Positions 42,023-53,842 of a stretch of DNA of 64,000 nt are shown here, in pieces. The stretch is taken from contig JASANG010000440.1 of NCBI GenBank assembly GCA_030248215.1, forward strand, positions 459,917 to 523,916, in the 5' to 3' direction. Position numbers and translations under genes: made by a program. Position 1 is the stretch's first letter; every line of letters starts with the position of its first letter. The notes under the pieces are model-generated. The model worked only from the letters and a program-made list of their open reading frames with translations. It had not been told where the DNA came from and did no database searches. Source of the stretch: Enoplolaimus lenunculus. Its lineage: Eukaryota > Nematoda > Enoplea > Enoplida > Thoracostomopsidae.

Positions 42023-42831
42023 AATTCAAGGACGATTATCTGGCTAATAAAAATACTCCATTTAAAATACTATCGTTAGATTTAACTATTGAGTAAATCT
42101 TTGCTTAAATAATGTAAATAAGTCAAACTACTGCTGTCATTTCCTGAAGTAAATGTAAAGCTAATAATTATGTGTTTGCTTAAAATTTAAGTAAAACTTT
42201 GCCAGGCACCATAGTTAAGTAAAACCGACACTAAAATTCGGCAACAGTTTTACTTAATTTTAACTATATTTTTAGTGAGATTGGGTGGAGATTAAAAGGG
42301 CTTCAATGGCTCAGAGAACAGAGTTGGACTGATTTTAAAAATTGAAATTGAAATTATTTCAGTTCAGTTGCATATGAGTATCTTTTAATTTTTTGAAAAC
42401 GTATTATATTAATTCTGAAATTTTCAATATTAATGTTATCAGCTGAAGTTCTACGAAATGAGGTTGTCTTCGAATCGCTGTACCTCTCCAAATACAGGGT
42501 TTGAAGGACGCTATGCATGGCCGTATGAACTCGGTCGTTTTGGGAGCGTATCAGGTTGACACAACGGGGCACTACAGCGCGTGTCTTAAGGTTATTTTCA
42601 AGACATGACGCACGGTTGCGTCTAAGCGCACTTGAAATGGTTGATTGCAAAGATGCGAAAATAAACACCGAACGAAACATTAGGTTTAGGATGCGATCAG
42701 CTAAAACTACCTGATTATTCTGATCGTAGAACGTTTTAAGACATTTAATCATAAATGTGTTGATTTAAACAGGGTCCGACTCTTGTACACTTATCCATCA
42801 TGTATAGTAAGATTTCTTTCTAGGCTGTACT
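42023..42831. other. Upstream flank with a 132-codon minus-strand frame
   Basis: A frame at 42752-42354 (minus) starts MIKCLKTFYDQNNQ and contains a basic stretch (RCVNLIRSQNDRVH). There is no recognisable domain, no splice evidence and no homology I can recall; it may be chance. The part at 42100-42280 is AT-rich with short AGTAAAAC inverted repeats. Any promoter of the membrane protein would lie here. Confidence 0.25.
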
Positions 42832-43173
42832 CTCTAAAAGCTTAAACTAACTTGATTTAAGCTTAAGCTAATCCACCAGCATTAAACAAACATTTTAGAT
42901 TAACAAAACTAGCAGGTAGGTTTGCGCATAAACTCATTTAAAATCTTATAGATTTTCAGATTAAGCTAAACTTATTAAACTCTTAAATACACGGCTGTAC
43001 TTGTTAGTTAATCTAAAAATAAGCTTACTTAAAGTGGTTTTAAACTTAACAACACGTTAGTTTAAGTAAAACTGAAAATTCTGGTTTAGTTAGTCCGTCC
43101 AGCCATTTAAGTTTTACTTAAACTGATATTCAAGTTTAGTTAAGCTATAATTTAAGTTTAAGTTTTTAGAGAT
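42832..43173. repeat. Family L MITE
   Basis: Ends CTCTAAAAGCTTAAACT and, reversed, ATCTCTAAAAACTTAAACTT, with many TTAAGT/ACTTAA words inside. Confidence 0.5.
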
Positions 43174-43211
43174 TGGGCAAAAGGTTTAGGCTTTTATGTA
43201 AGTCATTATCT

Positions 43212-43456
43212 CACTGTAAATTCCAATGAGTTGATTAATCAATTCAGCTAGCGAGTTGTTCTTTGTGAATTAATATCGGTAAACATTAACTCACTCTGAT
43301 TTAAGTTGATTCTTACTCTGAGTTGACGCTGGGTGAGTTGATTAATTAACTCAAAATGAATTGAATAAACTCAAATTTCTGAGTTCTGAGAGTACTAACT
43401 CCGACTGAGTGATTCAGCACATTTGAGTTAAAATCAACTCACTGAAATTTACAGTG
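43212..43456. repeat. Family D MITE
   Basis: CACTGTAAATTCCAATGAG at the left and, reversed from the right, CACTGTAAATTTCAGTGAG. This is the cleaner of the two copies in the window. Confidence 0.85.
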
Positions 43457-44347
43457 ACACCGAAGCCTTAGCCAGAGACCAAGCATGTGGTGTGCTATTA
43501 GGTCTAGGAAGTTCAAACGTAGGTTTTCGTAAACGGTCCCGTTTAAATATACCGGGGTTCCTGGTGAAAACTCAACCAGAAATCAAAACCTAAAAAACGC
43601 CAACGTTGGTTTTGCTCTCAACCAGTGTATGAAGGCGTACAAGAACCTCGAACTCTTTAGCCGTTCAGTTGCTAATTTCGTCCGCTAACGTTCAAATTTA
43701 GGATTTTAATCTTTAAGCCTATTAGCCTGCCAGTGACCGCGATAGAACCTTAAGATTTACAAGCTTAACGCACAACAAATACGACGATATAAATAGTCCA
43801 TCAAAAGCGTTTTAGTCTTAAACTTGATAAAATTTCGCAATCCCCAAACTCGAAATATAAAATTAAAACGATTTCAAATATTCAATTTAAACAATTTTTC
43901 CTCAAAATTCTGCCCCATATTTGTTAAACGAATGCAAATTTTCACTACCAAAATTGCTGGAATCTTCGACAAAAATTCTACCCACATCGGGTTGGATGTA
44001 GACTTTTTGCCGGAGTCATAGAGGCAAACCTCCTGTTGTACCCTAATTTCACTACTGAAATTGCTGGAATCTTCGACAAAAATTCTACCCGCATCGAGGT
44101 TGGATGTAGACTTTTTGCCGGAACCAGCGGCATACCTCCGGTTGTACCCTGTACCCTATACACGATTTAAAACTGCCAGGCGTTATTGCTAGAAAAGAGC
44201 CTGTGAATAAAATTAACACACTGTGACAAAACAGTGCTATATAATCTCGTATATCAAAACAAATATAATATGCGCTATTGCGATTAGCTCTTACCTGTTA
44301 TCTTTGCCAAGATATAACCTGAATACCAGATAGAATATATATATAAA

Positions 44348-44383
<36 letters not shown>

Positions 44384-45142
44384 TGTATGTATGTATGTAT
44401 GTATGTATGTATGTATGTTTGTATGTATGTATAAAACAGTAGGTATAACATTTTCCCATAAATAGAAATATAATACTTGACCGTGGCTCTGGTTTATGGC
44501 TTCATCTTATAAACGTTTCGGACGACTCTGACATTTTGCAATGACAGCTAAAACTTTTGCCAACTTTGATACGAGTATACATGAAGTAAAAAATTAATAT
44601 AAAATAAATGTATAAATAAACAAAAATGGAGATTTTTTTCTCAAAAAAATGTCCTCTTAAGTGCAGCCTCTCGCAAAATTGAGTGTTGTCGCCGTGTCCA
44701 AAGTAGAAAGATACGTAGTTTTAAACAACATTTAACATCATAAAATTGAAAAATATATTTAGAAAATGTCATATTATAAAAATGTTGCAGTTTTAAATGT
44801 GTGTTTTTTGTAGCAAAATTTGTAGATTTCATAATTCCTAAAAGGCCGGGCTGTCGTGAAATATTACTATACAATCTGTTACGATCCGGTGGCTATTTTG
44901 AACCAATAGTTCATATTATTGGTACAGGCGGGTCTAGTGAACGGGGCTTGCTTGCCTAGTTCCCCACCACATAAGATTTACCTTCAAAAAAGAATACTTG
45001 AGCGTAAGCCTAAAACATAGACATAAGAATATATCTTTATTCTAAGCCTGAGCCTAAGCATCTAATGATTCAATGTATAAACATTCTGAGGGGAAATTTT
45101 CGCCTTCTATTATATTAACTCGAGTCTTGGCGTATACGGTAC
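43457..45142. other. Gene-free stretch with simple repeats
   Basis: Contains a 107-bp tandem duplication (43941-44153, two copies with TTGCTGGAATCTTCGACA) and a TATG tetranucleotide microsatellite (about 44341-44432). Nothing coding is recognised. Confidence 0.55.
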
Positions 45143-45447
45143 AGAGGCGGATCCAAAAATTTTTGACGGGGGGCGGGCTGGCAAATGTTATTAAACGCAA
45201 AAATGGTAAGGTCGGGACGTTATCATTTTATCATCAAAGAATTTTCTGAGGGCAAAAAATTGTAAGGTGGTACTTAGGAACCTTACCATTTTATCACAAA
45301 GAAATCTGCGGGAATAAATCTGTTTTTAACAAAAACATTTTCTGAGGGAAATATTAAATTGTAAGGTAGGGACCTTACCATTTTAACACAAAAAAATTTC
45401 TGACGCGGGTCGTGCGCCCCCCGCCCTACCATCTGGATCGGCTAGTG
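45143..45447. repeat. Family C MITE, long copy
   Basis: Starts CAGAGGCGGATCCAAAAATT and ends TACCATCTGGATCGGCTAG. Between are three variants of a unit containing GGACCTTACCATTTTA and TTTTCTGAGGG, about 60-80 bases each. Confidence 0.8.
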
Positions 45448-46324
45448 ATAGAGGGTACCCAGTTGAGTACTGCGTACCCTAATTCCAGGAGTAAAGCGAC
45501 ACAGACGTGCTGTCAAACTCATGTCACCGATATTAAAATACCGTTCACTTGTGTATTTGTTATTATAATTGAAATGTACTATCTCATTGCAGTCACGAGA
45601 TAGCAAGTTACCTACACCGCTATCAAACCAACAGCATTTCGTTGAAATAATGTTAAATTAGCACGGTATTTGAGTATAATAAAAAAGCGTCCAAAAACTA
45701 ATTTTTATTTTAGCTCAAAATAACGAATAAGCATTAAGATTAATATCTCAGCACGCGATCACGAAAATATTAATATAAGACAAAAATTGCTTCGCGTCAG
45801 CGAAACTTAAGGCAAAGTTTGAAAATCTAACGAATCATTAAAACTGTTTCTATTTAATAAAGAATAATTTTACACTGTATGTCACGCTATAGCTCACCAA
45901 GGGTTACTGGACGTCGCCGCTTGCTGCTGCAAAATTTTTTATTACAAAAATGCCGTACGCCACTACAGACCACCTAAAAGATTTTGCTTATATGTTTGTT
46001 AGCGACGTATAGCGGCGTGCAGCGACATACGGTATAGTAAAGTATAGCAGAGCCCTGAACGCTGAGACTGTTGGCTGAAGAAATAAAACGCTAAGAAAAT
46101 ATGGTTCAAAAAGTGTGACTGAATTGCAAAAATTTTAGCTTTTAATTGAATGTATTCTTCAACCGAAACTTTCCAGCACAACGCGGATGAGCAATTCGGA
46201 AGCAACTGTTTAAACTCAAAAATATACAAATTCACAAAGTTGAACAGTAAATTTCGTATGCGCAGTACAAGACCTTCTCGTAAGATGAGACCCTCTTCGA
46301 GATCGAACGTCAGGTAATCATAGT
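45448..46324. other. Gene-free spacer
   Basis: No gene or clear mobile-element structure identified. Confidence 0.4.
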
Positions 46325-46721
46325 TGGCCCAGGGCCGGATCGTTTTCCGGAGAGGCTAAGTTTAAACTGTAGACTAATTGTTTTGCTTAGGCTTAGGCTT
46401 AGGCTCAGGAATAGACTCATCCATAAGCTTAGGTTTAGGCTTAGGCTTAGGAATAGGCTCATCCATAGCTTAGGCTTAGGAATAGGCTCATCCATAGCTT
46501 AGGCTTAGGCTTAGGCTTAGGCTTAGGCTTAGGAATAGGCTCATCCATAAGCTTAGGCTTAGGCTTAGGAATAGGCTCATCCATACGCTTAGGCTTAGGC
46601 TTAGGCTTAAGCTTAGGCTTAGGAATAGGCTCATCCATACGCTTAGGCTTAGGCTTAGGGTTAGGCTTAGGCTTAAGAATTTGCTTATACTACTGTACCG
46701 GTCCTGTTCTATACAGGGGCC
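46325..46721. repeat. Type A MITE with the longest TTAGGC array
   Basis: Ends GGCCCAGGGCCGGATCG and CTGTTCTATACAGGGGCC. The core has about seven blocks of GCTTAGGCTTAGGCTTAGG, each followed by the spacer AATAGGCTCATCCATA. One block has at least five consecutive TTAGGC hexamers. This is the best copy for studying the array's two-level structure. Confidence 0.92.
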
Positions 46722-47507
46722 TCATAGTTGAACACTGATTGAAAACGTTTCCCGTTCAAATGTTGTCGCTTCGAATTGTGGGTTGAAATTTCAGATGTAA
46801 CAGAAAAACTATTAACGTGGCAAAGGTTTAACTCGACTTTAGACTTAAAACATATTGACAGGTACCGGTGCAGCCTTGATTAGGGCACTGAAACCATAAA
46901 GGATGCCTGGGTGAAAATAGTTCCGGCGTTCTAAGGCAAAATTAAAATTTAAAACTCTCTGGGATCCCAAACTTATTTGACGAGTTTGATAGCAAGATCA
47001 ACATCAGACTATACAGTTCAAAACAAATATATAGAAATATATTCTTTGAAAATATATATTTTACCGGAAATGAACTGTAAGGCGTTTCGGAAGTACATTT
47101 TAGTCACGAATATTCAAGTAAGAAAACTTGTTTTAGTATAAATTTAATTATTTATTCTACGTCTTAATAAAATATTGAAGTTATTTCAGCGAAATTCTTT
47201 ATATAAAATTAAGGTTGAAACATTCTTCGGTTCAAATTTTTACCAAAGTTTTTCGTTGAATTTGTTGAATTCATTTCGAAAAAGTGAAGTTGTGCGTCTG
47301 AAGTGTTTGCAGCTGCTAATTATAAGCTGAACTCAAATGATTTCGGTCAAATACAACCTTAATTCAGTATTAAATGATTTTGTAAAAACTCGCAGCAAAA
47401 TTGTACAAATTTCAAAACATCAAAAAATAATCTCGGATCCGGTACGTCTTTAGATTCTTTGCTCTACATTAGCGCCCGCTACTGAGTTATAATTATCCGG
47501 TGATGCA
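46722..47507. other. Gene-free spacer
   Basis: AT-rich; no gene or repeat recognised. Confidence 0.4.
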
Positions 47508-47715
47508 TATTTCCCCCATCGGAAATTTTTTATGTTAAAATGGTAAGGTCCCTACCTTACAATTTTTTCCCTACGAAAATTTTTTTCTAAAAAACACAAT
47601 TTTTTCCGCAGAATTTTTTGTGACAAAATGGTAAGGTCCCCCTACCTTACAATTTTTGTGTTTTAGAACGTTTCCCAACCCGGCCTCCCAGTCAAATATT
47701 TTTGGATCCGCCTCT
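47508..47715. repeat. Family C MITE
   Basis: Contains the TAAAATGGTAAGGTCCCTAC and CCTACCTTACAATTTTT units and ends TTTTTGGATCCGCCTCTG. The left end is worn. Confidence 0.65.
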
Positions 47716-48387
47716 GTTAATGATCACATTTTGCTCATCACAGATTACACACACAGCCATGGTAACAATTCTATCCTTAAAACCTATTAACGTTTTACCA
47801 CAGACAAAATACCTGAAAGATAAAAACTTCCACTCTTATACGACCATATTTCCAGAATTAATTTGCAAACCATGCCATAAATGACTCTCGTTCAAATCGG
47901 AAGCCCCCCTGCATCAATAGACACACCTTCACCCCCAGCTCAAGATTTTAGCAAAAATAATCACAATGTAAAGGCTTTGTATTCATATAACATATAGGAC
48001 CCACAGCGAGATTGACTCATATGGACCTGTCTACCAAACCTAAAAACGCCTAAGTGTAAACCTAAACAGAAACGCAATCTTAAGCATAAGCACATACTTC
48101 AGCCAAAGCGTCTAACTCTCAAGTCCCTCAGTCCCTGTCTTCCAATAGCCAAGTCCGTATAATTAACATGAGCCCCTGCATCTACACTGTACGCTCATTA
48201 GAAGCATCTATTATAAATACCAACTTAGCTAAACTGGCCCTGGTTAGCTTGATGTTTTAGGTTTCGCTTTAGAACAATTCTGGTTTGGTCTTTTGTCTGG
48301 TTTATAAATAAAATTATAAATGAGGGTTATTGTATTTGTTGGAGAGGTAATCAAACTAACATTTTGGTAACAATGATATTACAACAA
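47716..48387. other. Gene-free spacer
   Basis: A few AAGCCTAA-like words near 48040-48090; otherwise nothing recognised. Confidence 0.4.
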
Positions 48388-48592
48388 TAGCGGATCCAGA
48401 GGGAGGGGGGGTCGGGCTGCGGGCGTGCGCCCCCACCGTCGCAAAGTTTTTTGTAATAAAATGTCAAGGTCCGTACCTTACAATTTTTCTTGCTCAAAAA
48501 ATTGGCATATATTTAATAACATACAGTAAAAATTGCGTTTGATAACTTTTGCCATCTCAACCCCAGTAAGGAATTTTCGGATTCGCCTCTGT
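48388..48592. repeat. Family C MITE
   Basis: Left TAGCGGATCCAGAGGGAGG, right TTTTCGGATTCGCCTCTG, with the TACCTTACAATTTTT unit in the middle. Confidence 0.7.
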
Positions 48593-48838
48593 ATCACAAT
48601 GTTGGCAAACGGATTGATGCGAGTCAAAGACAGCCCCAGCTTGTTGTAAAAAACGTTTGGCAACCGAGCCAACAAAAATTAGTGGCGGATTCCGTGATGG
48701 TCCCAGAAAATACGGCTGTTCAGGATTTATTCTGTATTATTGCAAGTGTTACTTTTAGGAACGTTAGCCTAAAACAGGTTTATAGCGAGCCTAATCCTCA
48801 GCATAAGGATATTCATTAAGTTGGCCTTTAGCGTAACA

Positions 48839-49253
48839 CTGTAGAGACACGAACAACACAGAAGGGACTGATATTTATTTCACGTCTCCAGAGGGTTTCC
48901 CCGTGTTATTCGGTTACGGGCTATTATTCAGTTTTAATTCATCTTCCACCGCCCGTTGTTTCTAATATACGTCCGGTATTGCAGCCATCTGTTGAATTAA
49001 AAGTTTATTTGTCTAATTTCAAAAACGTTAGCGATAATGCAAGGTTACTTAGGAATGTACTTTTAAAACTTAAGTATGCTTTAAAGTTTCGAATTCAACT
49101 TTATTTGATCTTGGAGTTTACAATTATGAATAATTGACATTTATCAACTCTAATTTGGTTTTAGAGACTCTATCCGCTTACGGACTCTTGTATTGATTGA
49201 AACTCAAAATTGGGACCCCCTCTTATTATCCACTCATATTCGGGTAACTACAG
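48839..49253. repeat. Family G MITE
   Basis: Left CTGTAGAGACACGAACAAC, right ATTCGGGTAACTACAG. It shares GGTTACGGGCT, ACTCTATCCGCTTACGGACT and TTGATTGAAACTCAAAATTG with other copies. Confidence 0.75.
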
Positions 49254-49377
49254 CAACCAATCTAACGCCTGCGCCCATGTTGTTAAATGCATATGATCAC
49301 CTATCACCAATTGGCGACATTAGGTTTTGCAGATCTCAAAATTGGCACAGATACGTTGTACAATTAACTTGCGTGGT

Positions 49378-49495
49378 TTAGGGACTCTATCCGCTACGGA
49401 CTGTTATTACGGATACGGACGGATTCCTATTGACTGGGACTCAAAATGGGAGCCCCCTCTTATTACCCCACACTCTTTTATTCGGGTCACTACAG
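49378..49495. repeat. Family G MITE, right end only
   Basis: Starts mid-element (TTTAGGGACTCTATCCGCTA) and ends TTATTCGGGTCACTACAG. This is a truncated second copy just after the one before it. Confidence 0.7.
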
Positions 49496-51520
49496 TATTC
49501 CATAATACAAATTATGCACTATTTTTGCCGTTCGTTTGAAACCAAATTGAACCGAAATGAAATTTTATTAATTTTGAATCGAAACTGCAATACGAATAGA
49601 TAAATGTTCATTTTGAACACATGCGCACCAATAATACAAATCGTCAAATACACCAGATGAAGCCTGCGTAAATTAACTTAAAACTTATTACATTGAAAAT
49701 CGCTGCCCAATCAACTATTTCATTTTGGCAGGAGATAATTTTATGTAATTTTCTGGGGATAGCTTGGTCAGCCTATTCAAAATTTCTTGACTAGAAACAA
49801 TTTCATTCACTGACCAATCAAAATGCAGATGCAAGAAATTCTAGCGACATGCAACTGTGTTCACACTAGCAAATTACAGTTAATATCATAAATTCTAGCA
49901 AACAATTTGAAGCTGCAAGAACTTAAAAGCTATTCTGTGACCAAACTTACACATGCAAATTGCCTGTGCAAGTTTTTGCTGCAAAAACGTGCACGTGTGA
50001 ATAGCGCTTTGTACTGCTGAAATGTATACATCTATAGCTCTGAAGTCATGAATTCTTACACAGGGAGAGAGATGACAAGAGGATTTCAAAAAATGAACAA
50101 TGAAAACAACGTTGAACTTTAGTTCAGTTGAAAAAAATTGTTGGCCGGCAGACGAATCTGTTCCTTGGACGGTTAAAATTGAATTAGAACCCGCAGGAAT
50201 CAAAATTAAAAACAGATGTTAATAATTTGATTGAACTTTTTCTCAGAAAAAATCCGTTGAAACTTTTAACTGGGATTGAAATTTGCTCAACTGATTTTTG
50301 TCAATCAAGCAGTCGCTTCCGGTTGAAAAATAATGGCTGAATGAGCATAAAAATAACATTTTCCCGTTCGGACGCGTAAACGAACCGGAATCGGACGCGG
50401 ATATCCAGTTATCCTTTTTGCGGCGTGGTATTTTAAAATTGACCGGATAGTCTATTCGTTCTCGGGTTTAACTGTTCTGAACGTCGCAAATTTTTAGGAA
50501 AGGTGTATTGTTATGTGATACCTGAGATATCAATAGCTCTAGAACATCAAACGACGTATACTTTGGCATACATACGACAAAGACCATAAACTTTTGACGT
50601 ATTAATGTTTCTTTTTTGCTTGTTTTTAACCAACCCCCCAAGGCTTTTACGAATGACAACAGCCTATAATTAAAACTCTAAAATGACAAAGCAACAAAAA
50701 CTACTGAAGAGTCTTTACCGGTGGTGTAAACCAAAAAATGGATGGGCAAAACCTGTTCATTCTGGTATTATTTTAAACAAGCAGCCGCTGAAAGCGGCAA
50801 TGAAGACGGGGTAAAAATAAACATACAAGCGATATTTTAAAATATTCATTCTTTTTACTTGAAATATAGATAATTTTTAAACAGAAATGAAACAATTATT
50901 AAGTTGCCGTTGCGTTGTTTGCAACAACTTTTAATCAATTCATTCTTAATGTTTTTTTTTACCTCGACTATAAATCTGAATGTTCCCGTCAGTGGCCAAT
51001 TTGTTTTATTGCACACCTGCAGAGAATAAGCGAACAAATGTAAACAATAAAATTAAACCTTTAATTTTTATACAACATATGTCAATCAGAATAATTAATA
51101 CTGCGAAATTTAATCTTTGATATCAACGACCCTTTCTGGTCTCCCCCGCCTCATAAAACAGTGTCGTTTAGCGACAGAAGCACGAAATATAAACCCTCCT
51201 GAAAATTGATTAAAAGTTGTAAATAATAAACCCCCGTTAAATTGTGACGTATTATATATACAAAACACTTGGCGTGGTGTGTATATGTCAGACGTATTAA
51301 GGCCTACAGGCAAGCCAGTATGTTTCGATGAATTTAATTTAAAAATTAATAAATATGGATTTGTAAGAAATTAATTGATTTTACGAACAAACTGTAAAAC
51401 CTACACTTGATGTCGCCGTATGAGGCCAAAATCCTGACTTCACTTTACTCATACCTGTAGAGCACTCAAATTAACACAGAAAAACAAACCTGGTGTGGCT
51501 TATAGTTCGCAAATATGTAA
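49496..51520. other. Gene-free stretch with GCAAGTTTTTGC-type remnants
   Basis: About 49850-50015 carries GTGCAAGTTTTTGCTGC and CACGTGTGAATAGCGCTTTG, shared with 37.35 and 40.93 kb (a further family, here called K). Minus-strand frames at 50468-50659 and 51110-51313 are not recognised. Confidence 0.35.
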
Positions 51521-51585
51521 GATGACTTTCGAACCGTTGATCGTACAGAAGGGGTACCATTGAATTACGCTCCTCGAGATCCATA
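51521..51585 (-). repeat. tRNA-derived SINE head
   Basis: On the minus strand GGAGCGTAATTCAATGGTAC carries an A-box-like TAATTCAATGG, and CAACGGTTCGAAAGTC carries a B-box. The arrangement resembles a decayed Gly- or Trp-type tRNA; the stems do not all pair. Confidence 0.5.
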
Positions 51586-51823
51586 GGATATATAGGCTGA
51601 TGTTCATTTGATTCTTCGATGATCCAGATTCCGTACGTTCGCCGTGGCTGGCGTTTAAGCAGTTTTTATAGCGTTTACTGTGTCAGACCAAACGGATATT
51701 TTCAAACAAAACGTAAACGAGTGTAAAACCTATATTCCAATCACAAACAGTATGCATATGTGGTCCAACGAGTTTTTCTAACACCGTAAAAAAATTTTGC
51801 CGAAGCATATTGCACTACCGTGA

Positions 51824-51966
51824 GGCCCGTAGCCATCTCACCTTGCTAGGGGAAGGGCTAAAATATTTTCAAGAGGGGCATTCAAGGGTTTCTAATGACT
51901 TACAAACAAAATTGAAAATTTTCTAACGGGGCCAAAATTTTCCAAGGGGGCTGTGCCCCTTGGCTA
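51824..51966. repeat. Family J MITE
   Basis: GGCCCGTAGCCATCTCACCT at the left, GTGCCCCTTGGCTACC at the right. The interior AGAGGGGCATTCAAGGGTTT matches the 30.9-kb copy. Confidence 0.75.
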
Positions 51967-52566
51967 CCACCCCACGCACCATTACGCTTAAGAAAACTAA
52001 AGTGCAATTACATTAGCTCAAATCAGGTAAATAAAGTCAAAACTGAAAACGCTAAATAGAATAGTCTTGATAGAGATCAAGCTAATAACTCAGATATAAA
52101 GTTATTACGAGCAAATAAGATCAACGTACTCATATTCACACAAATTCGAAAATAAATTGCCAACTGCTGATAGGTGCTATTGTACTCCGTTAGGTTTACT
52201 GACTTACAAATAAAACCAATTGAAGTATTCAGTAAACAGACCGTCAGGCTTAGGCTTAGGCTTAGGATTAAAATTAGTGAAAATATGCCAAACTGGTATT
52301 GAAAATTTTTCGATGAGATATCCACCAAGGGATGTCAATTTTACTCGAATACGTTGATACTTCTAAACTGTAACCTGGATATATCCACAAGTCTAAAGCC
52401 AACCTAGGCATACAGCCAAAGTACGTAATGCAAAGTCTACTGAAGTTCAAGCTTAAACCTAACCAATACAAAGCTAACCAGACGGAACCGCACGCATTTT
52501 AACCCAACATTGCCTCAAAATCAGAGTCTAGCAATTATTTATTGAGTCACTATGTAAACGTTTTCA

Positions 52567-52776
52567 ACATTGCAAAAAATGATGAGTCTAATTGATTCTC
52601 TCCGAAATAGGCTTTTCCGGACTGCACAAACTGAGTCAAATCCGACGCCACCAGATTCAAACGTGCGACTTAACGAATCGAATTTGACTCTGGCGGAGTC
52701 GAATTTTGACTTAATTTGTGCAGTCCCGAAAAGCCTATTTCGGAGAGAGTCAATTTGATTTACCATTTTTTCAGTG
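52567..52776. repeat. Family E foldback MITE
   Basis: CATTGCAAAAAATGATGAGTC at the left and ACCATTTTTTCAGTG at the right. The arms include TCTCCGAAATAGGCTTTTC and its complement, a near-complete palindrome. Confidence 0.85.
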
Positions 52777-52985
52777 AAGGTAATCACATGAAGAGATTCG
52801 AGGTTCAAGTCCCGGCGTGGTATTAAATTTCTGGCAAACCTTCTAAAACGAGATGTGGCCATGTTCCTACAAATTTAACACGGGTAATCTTGAAGGTGGT
52901 AATATCCAATATGTTGTTTATTCAGAAATTTTGGTATGGGATTGCAACGTGTTTTGCTATAACATCAAGTGATAAAATTCTTTCG
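52777..52985. other. Spacer with a B-box-like motif
   Basis: GAGGTTCAAGTCCCGGCG near 52800 looks like the 3' half of a tRNA-type SINE, but no A box is apparent. Confidence 0.3.
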
Positions 52986-53141
52986 GTCCAAAAGATCAGG
53001 CGCGCACGTTTTTCTGTGGGGCTGCAATAGAGAAAGCTTCAGCTTTAGACTAATCTTTTTTGCTTGGCTTAGGCTTAGGCTTAGGTCTTGGTTAAGGAAA
53101 ATGCTTATAACACTGCTCCGCCCCTGTTCTTTGCATTGGCC
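52986..53141. repeat. Type A TTAGGC-core MITE
   Basis: GGTCCAAAAGATCAGGCGCG at the left, CTGTTCTTTGCATTGGCC at the right. Its short core is GGCTTAGGCTTAGGCTTAGG. Confidence 0.85.
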
Positions 53142-53262
53142 ATACTTTCAAACGTTTACCCTTTTAAGTGCAAAAAATTGGCAGATAAAAATTTGTCTTG
53201 GTCCTGAAAATTTTAACTCAAAAGTAAAAGCTAAAAATTGTTTAGGCAGACTGTAAATATTT

Positions 53263-53412
53263 GGCCTTCTGGCCAAAGGGACGTAACAGCAGATTCAGCG
53301 TATTCCTAAGCCTAAGCCTAAGCCTAACCAAAAAAAACGTAATCTAGAATCTAAACCAACTCTTTTATGGACCCGTCAGAAACCTGGACGCCCCTTAAAG
53401 TAACATGGGCCG
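53263..53412. repeat. Type B TTAGGC-core MITE
   Basis: GGCCTTCTGGCCAAAGGGAC at the left, CCCCTTAAAGTAACATGGGCC at the right, core CCTAAGCCTAAGCCTAAGCC. It lies 120 bases from the type A element before it, in reverse orientation. Confidence 0.85.
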
Positions 53413-53732
53413 GCCTTCTTGTGGTTTATAGATGGAAATTAGGGAACATGGCTTTTGCAACAATTTTAATACATTCGTGCTTAACTCAACCTTGGGATTA
53501 AGACAAGCAAAATTTTCAACTTTTGTACCCAAAGGTGTCTTTTTATAAAATAAAGTTCAAGCAAAGTATAACAAGCTTAGTATCAAAAGTGTTTAATGTC
53601 TGTTAGCGTGGTAAAGAAACCAGAATACAGTCAAATTATATATTTTTATAATTTCAAAATGAAGCTGATTATGAATAAATAGAGAAATTTTTTGCAAAAA
53701 TCCTGTTCTCTGATATTTCCTCCTAAACCGTA

Positions 53733-53842
53733 CACCGCAAAAAATGGCGAGTCAAATTGACTCTATACGAAATAGACTTTCCCGGACTACACAAACTGAG
53801 TATAAAAATTCGGCTTCGTCTGAGTCAAATTCGACTCAATGA
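53733..53842. repeat. Family E MITE, half element
   Basis: Only one arm is present: CCGCAAAAAATGGCGAGTC, ACGAAATAGACTTTCCCGG, then AGTCAAATTCGACTC at the centre. The second arm is missing. Confidence 0.65.

Noticed and set aside
51110-51313. 67-residue minus-strand frame, Phe/Gly/Arg-rich
   Set aside because: Looks somewhat coding but has no ATG start, no acceptor upstream and no known relative; left out of the gene list.
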